Shown here: positions 36,543 to 50,300 of the stretch, in pieces
How positions within the stretch are numbered: the first letter of the stretch is position 1
Layout: each line of letters begins with the position of its first letter
Source: Archivesica marissinica
Lineage: Eukaryota; Mollusca; Bivalvia; Venerida; Vesicomyidae
Direction of reading: 5' to 3'
DNA length: 64,000 bases
Assembly (NCBI GenBank): GCA_014843695.1
Contig: JABXNX010000068.1
Span: 1 to 64,000, forward strand
The notes under the pieces: model-generated
Seen by the model: the letters and a program-made list of their open reading frames with translations, nothing else
What the model was told of the DNA's origin: nothing
Database searches by the model: none
Made by a program: the position numbers and the translations under genes

Positions 36543-37302
36543 AAAACACAGCGTATCAAACTGGGTGGTATACAGTATTGTGACAGGCAAATAACGGCAA
36601 AACACAGCGTATCAAACTGGGTGGTATACAGTATTGTGACAGGCAAATAACGGCAAAACACAGCGTATCAACCTGGGTGGTATACAGTATTGTGACAGGC
36701 AAATAACGGCAAAACACAGTGTATCAACCTGGGTGGTATACAGTATTGTGACAGGCAAATAACGGCAAAACACAGCGTATCAACCTGGGTGGTATACAGT
36801 ATTGTGACAGGCAAATAACGGCAAAACACAGCGTATCAACCTGGGTGGTATACAGTATTGTGACAGGCAAAAAACACAGCGTATCAACCTGGGTGGTATA
36901 CAGTATTGTGACAGGCAAATAACGGCAAAACACAGTGTATCAACCTGAACAAACACAAAAACCAAACACACGTATCAACCTGGTGGTATACAGTATTGTG
37001 ACAGGCAAATAACGGCAAAACACAGCGTATCAACCTGGGTGGTATACAGTATTGTGACAGGCAAATAACGGCAAAACACAGCGTATCAACCTGGGTGGTA
37101 TACAGTATTGTGACAGGCAAATAACGGCAAAACACAGCGTATCAACCTGGGTGGTATACAGTATTGTGACAGGCAAATAACGGCAAAACACAGCGTATCA
37201 ACCTGGGTGGTATACAGTATTGTGACAGGCAAATAACGGCAAAACACAGCGTATCAACCTGGGTGGTATACAGTATTGTGACAGGCAAATAACGGCAAAA
37301 CA
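36543..37302. repeat. 56-bp minisatellite array
   Basis: About 13 units with gcgtatcaacctgggtggta, tacagtattgtgacagg and caaataacggcaaaa. One unit near 36870 lacks the taacggc segment. One at about 36949-36971 is replaced by an A/C-only stretch (aacaaacacaaaaaccaaac). Intronic. Confidence 0.95.
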
Positions 37303-37924
37303 TTGACTAAAATGCATATCTAAGTAATAATTATCCCACTCCTAATTCAAACAAGCAAATTTGATACACCCCCCCTGCCAAACAGGATCCCCCTAGGAAC
37401 ATCAAGTGTGGCAGATTGTTATTAATTAATACATATTGATGGTCTCCATTTAAAATGCTGAACTTGCATATTTTAAAATAATTTGTAAAACAATAAATTT
37501 AGATTTTAATAATATATGTATTTGCGTTATTTATAGTCCAGTAAATCATGGTTTGGAGTTCTGTTGGGTCGGAACCGCTTGCGTGGTTAATTCTGGCGAT
37601 CAGAAGGACAAACCATGTTTAATTCGACTATCATTATACCGAAATAAAAATATAAGTTCAATTCTAACCTGAACAAAATATCTAAAAATAGATTATATAT
37701 GTGACTAAATGACCGTCGGACGTCACAAAACTACAAACATTCGGTAAAATGACATCAAGTTTGACGTCATTCACTAAACAATGTTTCATTGTAGATTTAA
37801 ACACAGTATATTCCATTCCTTCTTTGCGTATCCAGACAAAATGCCATGATAGAATAATATGTCTTATCTGGACAAAAATACTATTATAACATATACATAA
37901 AATTTCAAATTCCAGCGAAAAATA
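37303..37924 (-). other. Intron sequence without recognised content
   Basis: About 620 bp of AT-rich intron of the NOL11-like gene. A minus-strand open frame that enters from the 30-bp array has no similarity I recognise. Confidence 0.4.
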
Positions 37925-38050
37925 TTTACTCAGCTGGAGTTGCAAGGGGATTCCACGCGTAAAAACTTTACTCAGCTGGAGTTGCAAGGGGATTCCACGC
38001 GGAAAAACTTTACTCAGCTGGAGTTGCAAGGGGATTCCATGCGGAAACAC
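37925..38050. repeat. 42-bp repeat, three copies
   Basis: Copies start at 37925, 37967 and 38009 and contain tttactcagctggagttgca and aggggattcca. Intronic. Confidence 0.95.
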
Positions 38051-38098
38051 TTTAGTTGGTAGTATCTTTGGTAGTAGACCGTTAATTATTAGCATGGC

Positions 38099-38250
38099 AA
38101 GATACAGACTCTCAGTCAAGCAGTCCACAAGATACAGACTCTCAGTCAAGCAGTCCACAAGATACAGACTCTCAGTCAAGCAGTCCACAAGATACAGACT
38201 CTCAGTCAAGCAGTCCACAAGATAGTCTGTATCTCAGTCAAGCATATAGG
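38099..38250. repeat. 30-bp repeat, four copies plus a rearranged fifth
   Basis: Four copies of gatacagactctcagtcaag plus cagtccacaa. The fifth begins gat and then agtctgtatc at 38224-38233, the exact reverse complement of gatacagact, before resuming tcagtcaagca. The array ends about 12 to 20 bp from the donor of the 38263-38370 exon. Confidence 0.93.
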
Positions 38251-38262
38251 TCATAATCTTAC

Positions 38263-38370
38263 CTGTTCAGTTACAATAGATTCCAGTTTGACAATTGTAA
38301 CATGACAATCTGGCGAGAGAACGAACTGTGTGATGTGAGCGTCAAGTACCAGGCACACCCAGTCTACAAC
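38263..38370 (-). CDS. NOL11: Penultimate exon of the NOL11-like gene
   Basis: 108 nt, 36 codons, phase 0 at both ends. The acceptor is actataattacag before 38370. The donor is near-perfect (gaacag, then gtaagatt at 38262). It reads VVDWVCLVLDAHITQFVLSP and then DCHVTIVKLESIVTEQ, and joins the last exon directly. The pattern W-x-C-x-x-L-D-A-H followed by a proline and a helix matches what I recall of the C-terminal region of NOL11. Its first 12 nt (gttgtagactgg) together with the acceptor are copied in every unit of the 35-bp array that fills the intron upstream. Confidence 0.75.
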
Positions 38371-41300
38371 CTGTAATTATAGTAAAAAACCACACAACCA
38401 AAAAAAACCACACAACCAAAAAAAACCACACAACCAAAGAAATGAACCAGTCTACAACCTGTAATCATAGTAATAAATGAACCAGTCTACAACCTGTAAT
38501 TATAGTAATAAATGAACCAGTCTACAACCTGCAATAATAGTGAACAATCAACCAGTCTACAACCTGTAATCATAGTAATAAATGAACCAGTCTACAACCT
38601 GTAATTATAGTAATAAATGAACCAGTCTACAACCTGTAATACTAGTAATAAATGAACCAGTCTACAACCTGTAATTATAGTAATAAATGAACCAGTCTAC
38701 AACCTGTAATTATAGTAATAAATGAACCAGTCTACAACATGTAATAATAGTAATAAATGAACCAGTCTACATCGTGCAATACTAATGAACAATCAACCAG
38801 TCCACAACCTGTAATTATAGTAATAAATGAACCAGTCTACAACCTGTAATTATAGTGAACAATCTACCAGTCTACAACCTGCAATAATAGTGAACAATCA
38901 ACCAGTCTACAACCTGCAATAATAGTGAACAATCAACTAGTCTACAACCTGCAATAATAGTGAACAATCAACCAGTCTACAACCTGTAATTATAGTGAAC
39001 AATCAACCAGTCTACAACCTGTAATTATAGTAAGAAATGAACCAGTCTACATCCTGCAATAATAGTGAACAATCAACCAGTCTACAACCTGCAATAATAG
39101 TGAACAATCAACCAGTCTACATCCTGCAATACTAGTGAACAATCAACCAGTCTACAACCTGCAATACTAGTGAACAATCAACCAGTCTACAACCTGTAAT
39201 TATAGTGAACAATCAACCAGTCTACATCCTGCAATATTAGTGAACACTCAACCAGTCTACAACCTGCAATATTAGTGAACAATCAACCAGTCTACAACCT
39301 GCAATAATAGTGAACAATCAACCATTCTACAACCTGCAATAATAGTGAACAATCAACCAGTCTACAACCTGCAATACTAGTGAACAATCAACCAGTCTAC
39401 AACCTGCAATAATAGTGAACAATCAACCAGTCTACACCCTGCAATAATAGTGAACAATCAACCAGTCTACAACCTGCAATGCTAGTGAACAATCAACCAG
39501 TCTACAACCTGCAATATTAGTGAACAATCAACCAGTCTACAACCTGTAATTATAGTGAACAATCAACCAGTCTACAACCTGAAATTATAGTGAACAATCA
39601 ACCAGTCTACAACCTGTAATTATAGTGAACAATCAACCATTCTACAACCTGCAATAATAGTGAACAATCAACCAGTCTACAACCTGCAATACTAGTGAAC
39701 AATCAACCAGTCTACAACCTGCAATAATAGTGAACAATCAACCAGTCTACAACCTGTAATTATAGTGAACAATCAACCAGTCTACAACCTGCAATAATAG
39801 TGAACAATCAACCAGTCTACAACCTGTAATCATAGTAATAAATGAACCAGTCTACAACCTGTAATTATAGTAATAAATGAACCAGTCTACAACCTGTAAT
39901 AATAGTAATAAATGAACCAGTCTACAACCTGTAATTATAGTAATAAATGAACCAGTCTACAACCTGTAATTATAGTAATAAATGAACCAGTCTACAACAT
40001 GTAATTATAGTAATAAATGAACCATTCTACAACCTGTAATTATAGTAATAAATGAACCAGTCTACAACCTGTAATCATAGTAATAAATGAACCAGTCTAC
40101 AACCTGTAATTATAGTAATAAATGAACCAGTCAACAACCTGTAATTATAGTAATAAATGAACCAGTCTACAACCTGTAATCATAGTAATAAATGAACCAG
40201 TCAACAACCTGTAATTATAGTAATAAATGAACCAGTCTACAACCTGTAATCATAGTAATAAATGAACCAGTCTACAACCTGTAATCATAGTAATAAATGA
40301 ACCAGTCTACAACCTGTAATTATAGTAATAAATGAACCAGTCTACAACATGTAATAATAGTAATAAATGAACCAGTCTACATCGTGCAATACTAATGAAC
40401 AATCAACCAGTCCACAACCTGTAATCATAGTAATAAATGAACCAGTCTACAACCTGTAATTATAGTGAACAATCTACCAGTCTACAACCTGCAATAATAG
40501 TGAACAATCAACCAGTCTACAACCTGCAATAATAGTGAACAATCAACCAGTCTACAACCTGCAATAATAGTGAACAATCAACCAGTCTACAACCTGTAAT
40601 TATAGTGAACAATCAACCAGTCTACAACCTGTAATTATAGTAAGAAATGAACCAGTCTACATCCTGCAATAATAGTGAACAATCAACCAGTCTACAACCT
40701 GCAATACTAGTGAACAATCAACCAGTCTACATCCTGCAATACTAGTGAACAATCAACCAGTCTACAACCCGCAATACTAGTGAACAATCAACCAGTCTAC
40801 AACCTGTAATTATAGTGAACAATCAACCAGTCTACAACCTGTAATTATAGTGAACAATCAACCAGTCTACATCCTGCAATATTAGTGAACAATCAACCAG
40901 TCTACAACCTGCAATATTAGTGAACAATCAACCAGTCTACAACCTGCAATAATAGTGAACAATCAACCAGTCTACAACCTGTAATTATAGTGAACAATCA
41001 ACCAGTCTACAACCTGTAATTATAGTGAACAATCAACCAGTCTACATCCTGCGATATTAGTGAACAATCAACCAGTCTACAACCTGCAATAATAGTGAAC
41101 AATCAACCAGTCTACACCCTGCAATAATAGTGAACAATCAACCAGTCTACAACCTGCAATGCTAGTGAACAATCAACCAGTCTACAACCTGCAATATTAG
41201 TGAACAATCAACCAGTCTACAACCTGTAATTATAGTGAACAATCAACCAGTCTACAACCTGTAATTATAGTGAACAATCAACCAGTCTACAACCTGTAAT

Positions 41301-44300
41301 TATAGTGAACAATCAACCATTCTACAACCTGCAATAATAGTGAACAATCAACCAGTCTACAACCTGTAATCATAGTAATAAATGAACCAGTCTACAACCT
41401 GTAATTATAGTAATAAATGAACCAGTCTACAACCTGTAATTATAGTAATAAATGAACCAGTCTACAACCTGTAATTATAGTAATAAATGAACCAGTCTAC
41501 AACCTGTAATTATAGTAAGAAATGAACCAGTCTACAACATGTAATTATAGTAATAAATGAACCATTCTACAACCTGTAATTATAGTAATAAATGAACCAG
41601 TCTACAACCTGTAATCATAGTAATAAATGAACCAGTCTACAACCTGTAATTATAGTAATAAATGAACCAGTCAACAACCTGTAATTATAGTAATAAATGA
41701 ACCAGTCTACAACCTGTAATCATAGTAATAAATGAACCAGTCAACAACCCGTAATTATAGTAATAAATGAACCAGTCTACAACCTGTAATCATAGTAATA
41801 AATGAACCAGTCTACAACCTGTAATTATAGTAATAAATGAACCAGTCTACAACATGTAATAATAGTAATAAATGAACCAGTCTACATCGTGCAATACTAA
41901 TGAACAATCAACCAGTCCACAACCTGTAATTATAGTAATAAATGAACCAGGCTACAACCTGTAATTATAGTAAGAAATGAACCAGTCTACAACATGTAAT
42001 TATAGTAATAAATGAACCAGTCTACAACCTGTAATTATAGTAATAAATGAACCAGTCTACAACCTGTAATAATAGTAATAAATGAATTAGTCTACATCCT
42101 GCAATACTAGTGAACAATCAACCAGACCACAACCTGTAATAATAGTAATAAATGAACCATTCTACAACCTGTAATTATAGTAATAAATGAACCAGTCTAC
42201 AACCTGTAATCATAGTAATAAATGAACCAGTCTACAACCTGTAATTATAGTAATAAATGAACTAGTCAACAACCTGTAATTATAGTAATAAATGAACCAG
42301 TCTACAACCTGTAATCATAGTAATAAATGAACCAGTCTACAACCTGTAATTATAGTAATAAATGAACCAGTCTACAACATGTAATAATAGTAATAAATGA
42401 ACCAGTCTACATCCTGCAATACTAATGAACAATCAACCAGTCCACAACCTGTAATCATAGTAATAAATGAACCAGTCTACAACCTGCAATAATAGTGAAC
42501 AATCAACCAGTCTACAACCTGCAATATTAGTAAACAATCAACCAGTCTACAACCTGTAATTATAGTGAACAATCAACCAGTCTACAACCTGTCATTATAG
42601 TGAACAATCAACCAGTCTACAACCTGCAATATTAGTGAACAAGCAACCATTCTACAACCTGCAATATTAGTGAACAATCAACCAGTCTACAACCTGCAAT
42701 AATAGTGAACAATCAACCAGTCTACAACCTGTAATTATAGTGAACAATCAACCAGTCTACAACCTGTAATTATAGTGAACAATCAACCAGTCTACATCCT
42801 GCAATATTAGTGAACACTCAACCAGTCTACAACCTGCAATAATAGTGAACAATCAACCAGTCTACACCTGCAATAATAGTGAACAATCAAACAGTCTACA
42901 ACCTGCAATGCCAGTGAACAATCAACCAGTCTACAACCTGCAATATTAGTGAACAATCAACCAGTCTACAACCTGTAATTATAGTGAACAATCAACCAGT
43001 CTACAATCTGTAATTATAGTGAACAATCAACCAGTCTACAACCTGCAATATTAGTGACCAATCAACCATTCTACAACCTGCAATATTAGTGAACAATCAA
43101 CCAGTCTACAACCTGCAATAATAGTGAACAATCAACCAGTCTACAACCTGCAATAATAGTGAACAATCAACCAGTCTACAACCTGTAATTATAGTGAACA
43201 ATCAACAAGTCTACAACCTGCAATAATAGTGAACAATCAACCAGTCTACAACCTGCAATACTAGTGAACAATCAACCAGTCTACAACCTGCAATATTAGT
43301 GAACAATCAACCAGTCTACAATCTGCAATAATAATGAACAATCAACCAGTCTACAACCTGCAATATTAGTGAACAATCAACCAGTCTACAACCTGCAATA
43401 ATAGTGACCAATCAACCAGTCTACAACCTGTAATTATAGTGAACAATCAACCAGTCTACAACCTGTAATTATAGTGAACAATCAACCAGTCTACAACCTG
43501 TAATTATAGTGAACAATCAACCATTCTACAACCTGCAATAATAGTGAACAATCAACCAGTCTACAACCTGTAATCATAGTAATAAATGAACCAGTCTACA
43601 ACCTGTAATTATAGTAATAAATGAACCAGTCTACAACCTGTAATTATAGTAATAAATGAACCAGTCTACAACCTGTAATTATAGTAATAAATGAACCAGT
43701 CTACAACCTGTAATTATAGTAAGAAATGAACCAGTCTACAACATGTAATTATAGTAATAAATGAACCATTCTACAACCTGTAATTATAGTAATAAATGAA
43801 CCAGTCTACAACCTGTAATCATAGTAATAAATGAACCAGTCTACAACCTGTAATTATAGTAATAAATGAACCAGTCAACAACCTGTAATTATAGTAATAA
43901 ATGAACCAGTCTACAACCTGTAATCATAGTAATAAATGAACCAGTCAACAACCCGTAATTATAGTAATAAATGAACCAGTCTACAACCTGTAATCATAGT
44001 AATAAATGAACCAGTCTACAACCTGTAATTATAGTAATAAATGAACCAGTCTACAACATGTAATAATAGTAATAAATGAACCAGTCTTCATCGTGCAATA
44101 CTAATGAACAATCAACCAGTCCACAACCTGTAATTATAGTAATAAATGAACCAGTCTACAACCTGTAATCATAGTAATAAATGAACCAGTCAACAACCCG
44201 TAATTATAGTAATAAATGAACCAGTCTACAACCTGTAATCATAGTAATAAATGAACCAGTCTACAACCTGTAATTATAGTAATAAATGAACCAGTCTACA

Positions 44301-47300
44301 ACATGTAATAATAGTAATAAATGAACCAGTCTACATCGTGCAATACTAATGAACAATCAACCAGTCCACAACCTGTAATTATAGTAATAAATGAACCAGG
44401 CTACAACCTGTAATTATAGTAATCAATGAACCAGTCTACAACCTGTAATTATAGTAAGAAATGAACCAGTCTACAACATGTAATTATAGTAATAAATGAA
44501 CCAGTCTACAACCTGTAATTATAGTAATAAATGAACCAGTCTACAACCTGTAATAATAGTAATAAATGAATTAGTCTACATCCTGCAATACTAGTGAACA
44601 ATCAACCAGACCACAACCTGTAATAATAGTAATAAATGAACCATTCTACAACCTGTAATTATAGTAATAAATGAACCAGTCTACAACCTGTAATCATAGT
44701 AATAAATGAACCAGTCTACAACCTGTAATTATAGTAATAAATGAACTAGTCAACAACCTGTAATTATAGTAATAAATGAACCAGTCTACAACCTGTAATC
44801 ATAGTAATAAATGAACCAGTCTACAACCTGTAATTATAGTAATAAATGAACCAGTCTACAACATGTAATAATAGTAATAAATGAACCAGTCTACATCCTG
44901 CAATACTAATGAACAATCAACCAGTCCACAACCTGTAAGCATAGTAATAAATGAACCAGTCTACAACCTGTAATTATAGTAATCAATGAACCAGTCTACA
45001 ACCTGTAATTATAGTAAGAAATGAACCAGTCTACAACATGTAATTATAGTAATAAATGAACCAGTCTACAACCTGTAATCATAGTAATAAATGAACCAGT
45101 CTACAACCTGTAATTATAGTAATAAATGAACCAGTCTACAACCTGTAATTATAGTAAGAAATGAACCAGTCTACAACATGTAATTATAGTAATAAATGAA
45201 CCATTCTACAACCTGTAATTATAGTAATAAATGAACCAGTCTACAACCTGTAATCATAGTAATAAATGAACCAGTCTACAACCTGTAACTATAGTAATAA
45301 ATGAACCAGTCAACAACCTGTAATTATAGTAATAAATGAACCAGTCTACAACCTGTAATCATAGTAATAAATGAACCAGTCTACAACATGTAATAATAGT
45401 AATAAATGAACCAGTCTACATCGTGCAATACTAATGAACAATCAACCAGTCCACAACCTGTAATTATAGTAATAAATGAACCAGGCTACAACCTGTAATT
45501 ATAGTAATCAATGAACCAGTCTACAACCTGTAATTATAGTAAGAAATGAACCAGTCTACAACATGTAATTATAGTAATAAATGAACCAGTCTACAACCTG
45601 TAATTATAGTAATAAATGAACCAGTCTACAACCTGTAATAATAGTAATAAATGAATTAGTCTACATCCTGCAATACTAGTGAACAATCAACCAGACCACA
45701 ACCTGTAATAATAGTAATAAATGAACCATTCTACAACCTGTAATTATAGTAATAAATGAACCAGTCTACAACCTGTAATCATAGTAATAAATGAACCAGT
45801 CTACAACCTGTAATTATAGTAATAAATGAACTAGTCAACAACCTGTAATTATAGTAATAAATGAACCAGTCTACAACCTGTAATCATAGTAATAAATGAA
45901 CCAGTCTACAACCTGTAATTATAGTAATAAATGAACCAGTCTACAACATGTAATAATAGTAATAAATGAACCAGTCTACATCCTGCAATACTAATGAACA
46001 ATCAACCAGTCCACAACCTGTAATCATAGTAATAAATGAACCAGTCTACAACCTGTAATTATAGTAATCAATGAACCAGTCTACAACCTGTAATTATAGT
46101 AAGAAATGAACCAGTCTACAACATGTAATTATAGTAATAAATGAACCAGTCTACAACCTGTAATTATAGTAATAAATGAACCAGTCTACAACCTGTAATT
46201 ATAGTAATAAATGAACCAGTCAACAACCTGTAATTATAGTAATAAATGAACCAGTCTACAACCTGTAATCATAGTAATAAATGAACCAGTCAACAACCCG
46301 TAATTATAGTAATAAATGAACCAGTCTACAACCTGTAATCATAGTAATAAATGAACCAGTCTACAACCTGTAATTATAGTAATAAATGAACCAGTCTACA
46401 ACATGTAATAATAGTAATAAATGAACCAGTCTACATCGTGCAATACTAATGAACAATCAACCAGTCCACAGCCTGTAATTATAGTAATCAATGAACCAGT
46501 CTACAACCTGTAATTATAGTAAGAAATGAACCAGTCTACAACATGTAATTATAGTAATAAATGAACCAGTCTACAACCTGTAATCATAGTAATAAATGAA
46601 CCAGTCTACAACCTGTAATAATAGTAATAAATGAATTAGTCTACATCCTGCAATACTAGTGAACAATCAACCAGACCACAACCTGTAATAATAGTAATAA
46701 ATGAACCATTCTACAACCTGTAATTATAGTAATAAATGAACCAGTCTACAACCTGTAATCATAGTAATAAATGAACCAGTCTACAACCTGTAATTATAGT
46801 AATAAATGAACCAGTCAACAACCTGTAATTATAGTAATAAATGAACCAGTCTACAACCTGTAATCATAGTAATAAATGAACCAGTCAACAACCTGTAATT
46901 ATAGTAATAAATGAACCAGTCTACAACCTGTAATCATAGTAATAAATGAACCAGTCTACAACCTGTAATTATAGTAATAAATGAACCAGTCTACAACATG
47001 TAATAATAGTAATAAATGAACCAGTCTACATCCTGCAATACTAATGAACAATCAACCAGTCCACAACCTGTAATCATAGTAATAAATGAACCAGTCTACA
47101 ACCTGTAATTATAGTAATCAATGAACCAGTCTACAACCTGTAATTATAGTAAGAAATAAACCAGTCTACAACATGTAATTATAGTAATAAATGAACCAGT
47201 CTACAACCTGTAATTATAGTAATAAACGAACCAGTCTACAACCTGTAATAATAGTAATAAATGATTTAGTCTACATCCTGCAATACTAGTGAACAATCAA

Positions 47301-50300
47301 CCAGACCACAACCTGTAATTATAGTAATAAATGAACCAGTCTACAACCTGTAATCATAGTAAGAAATGAACCAGTCTACAACCTGTAATTATAGTAATAA
47401 ATGAACCAGTCTACATACTGTAATTATAGTAATAAATGAACTAGTCTACAACATGTAATCATAGTAATAAATGAACCAGTCTACAACCTGTAATCATAGT
47501 AATAAATGAACCAGTCTATAACCTGTAATTATAGTAATAAATGAACCAGTCTACAACCTGTAATCATAGTAATAAATGAACCAGTCTACAACCTGTAATT
47601 ATAGTAATAAATGAACCAGTCTATAACCTGTAATTATAGTAATAAATGAACCAGTCTACAACCTGTAATCATAGTAATAAATGAACCAGTCTATAACCTG
47701 TAATTATAGTAATAAATGAACCAATCTACAACCTGTAATCATATTAATAAATGAACCAGTCTACAACCTGTAATCATAGTAATAAATGAACCAGTCTACA
47801 ACCTGTAATTATAGTAATAAATGAACCAGTCTACAACCTGTAATTATAGTGAACAATCTACCAGTCTACAACCTGCAATAATAGTGAACAATCAACCAGT
47901 CTACAACCTGCAATAATAGTGAACAATCAACCAGTCTACAACCTGCAATAATAGTGAACAATCAACCAGTCTACAACCTGCAATAATAGTGAACAATCAA
48001 CCAGTCTACAACCTGTAATTATAGTGAACAATCAACCAGTCTACAACCTGTAATTATAGTGAACAATCAACCAGTCTACAACCTGCAATATTAGTGAACA
48101 ATCAACCAGTCTACAACCTGCAATATTAGTGAACAATCAACCAGTCTACAACCTGCAATAATAGTGAACAATCAACCAGTCTACACCCTGCAATAATAGT
48201 GAACAATCAACCAGTCTACAACCTGCAATGCTAGTGAACAATCAACCAGTCTACAACCTGCAATATTAGTGAACAATCAACCAGTCTACAACCTGTAATT
48301 ATAGTGAACAATCAACCAGTCTACAACCTGTAATTATAGTGAACAATCAACCAGTCTACAACCTGCAATATTAGTGAACAATCAACCAGTCTACAACCTG
48401 CAATATTAGTGAACAATCAACCAGTCTACAACCTGCAATAATAGTGAACAATCAACCAGTCTACAACCTGCAATAATAGTGAACAATCAACCAGTCTACA
48501 ACCTGCAATAATAGTGAACAATCAACCAGTCTACAACCTGCAATAATAGTGAACAATCAACCAGTCTACAACCTGCAATTATAGTGAACAATCAACCAGT
48601 CTACAACCTGCAATATTAGTGAACAATCAACCAGTCTACAACCTGTAATTATAGTGAACAATCAACCAGTCTACAACCTGTCATTATAGTGAACAATCAA
48701 CCAGTCTACAACCTGCAATATTAGTGAACAATCAACCAGTCTACAACCTGCAATATTAGTGAACAATCAACCAGTCTACAACCTGCAATAATAGTGAACA
48801 ATCAACCAGTCTACAACCTGTAATTATAGTGAACAATCAACCAGTCTACAACCTGTAATTATAGTGAACAATCAACCAGTCTACAACCTGCAATATTAGT
48901 GAACAATCAACCAGTCTACAACCTGCAATAATAGTGAACAATCAACCAGTCTACAACCTGCAATAATAGTGAACAATCAACCAGTCTACAACCTGCAATG
49001 CTAGTGAACAATCAACCAGTCTACAACCTGCAATATTAGTGAACAATCAACCAGTCTACAACCTGTAATTATAGTGAACAATCAACCAGTCTACAACCTG
49101 CAATAATAGTGAACAATCAACCAGTCTACAACCTGCAATAATAGTGAACAATCAACCAGTCTACAACCTGCAATAATAGTGAACAATCAACCAGTCTACA
49201 ACCTGCAATACTAGTGAACAATCAACCAGTCTACAACCTGCAATATTAGTGAACAATCAACCAGTCTACAACCTGTAATTATAGTGAACAATCAACCAGT
49301 CTACAACCTGCAATATTAGTGAACAATCAACCAGTCTACAACCTGCAATAATAGTGAACAATCAACCAGTCTACAACCTGTAATTATAGTGAACAATCAA
49401 CCAGTCTACAACCTGCAATTATAGTGAACAATCAACCAGTCTACAACCTGCAATAATAGTGAACAATCAACCAGTCTACAACCTGCAATACTAGTGAACA
49501 ATCAACCAGTCTACAACCTGCAATATTAGTGAACAATCAACCAGTCTACAACCTGCAATAATAGTGAACAATCAACCAGTCTACAACCTGCAATATTAGT
49601 GAACAATCAACCAGTCTACAACCTGCAATAATAGTGAACAATCAACCAGTCTACAACCTGTAATTATAGTGAACAATCAACCAGTCTACAACCTGTAATT
49701 ATAGTGAACAATCAACCAGTCTACAACCTGCAATAATAGTGAACAATCAACCAGTCTACAACCTGCAATATTAGTGAACAATCAACCAGTCTACAACCTG
49801 TAATTATAGTGAACAATCAACCAGTCTACAACCTGTCATTATAGTGAACAATCAACCAGTCTACAACCTGCAATATTAGTGAACAATCAACCATTCTACA
49901 ACCTGCAATATTAGTGAACAATCAACCAGTCTACAACCTGCAATAATAGTGAACAATCAACCAGTCTACAACCTGTAATTATAGTGAACAATCAACCAGT
50001 CTACAACCTGTAATTATAGTGAACAATCAACCAGTCTACAACCTGCAATATTAGTGAACAATCAACCAGTCTACAACCTGTAATTATAGTGAACAATCAA
50101 CCAGTCTACAACCTGCAATAATAGTGAACAATCAACCAGTCTACAACCTGCAATATAGTGAACAATCAACCAGTCTACAACCTGCAATAATAGTGAACAA
50201 TCAACCAGTCTACAACCTGCAATAATAGTGAACAATCAACCAGTCTACAACCTGCAATAATAGTGAACAATCAACCAGTCTACAACCTGCAATAATAGTG

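Noticed and set aside
37682..38218. 178-codon minus frame containing DCLTESLYLV repeats
   Set aside because: It is created by the 30-bp and 42-bp repeats in the intron and resembles no protein I know.
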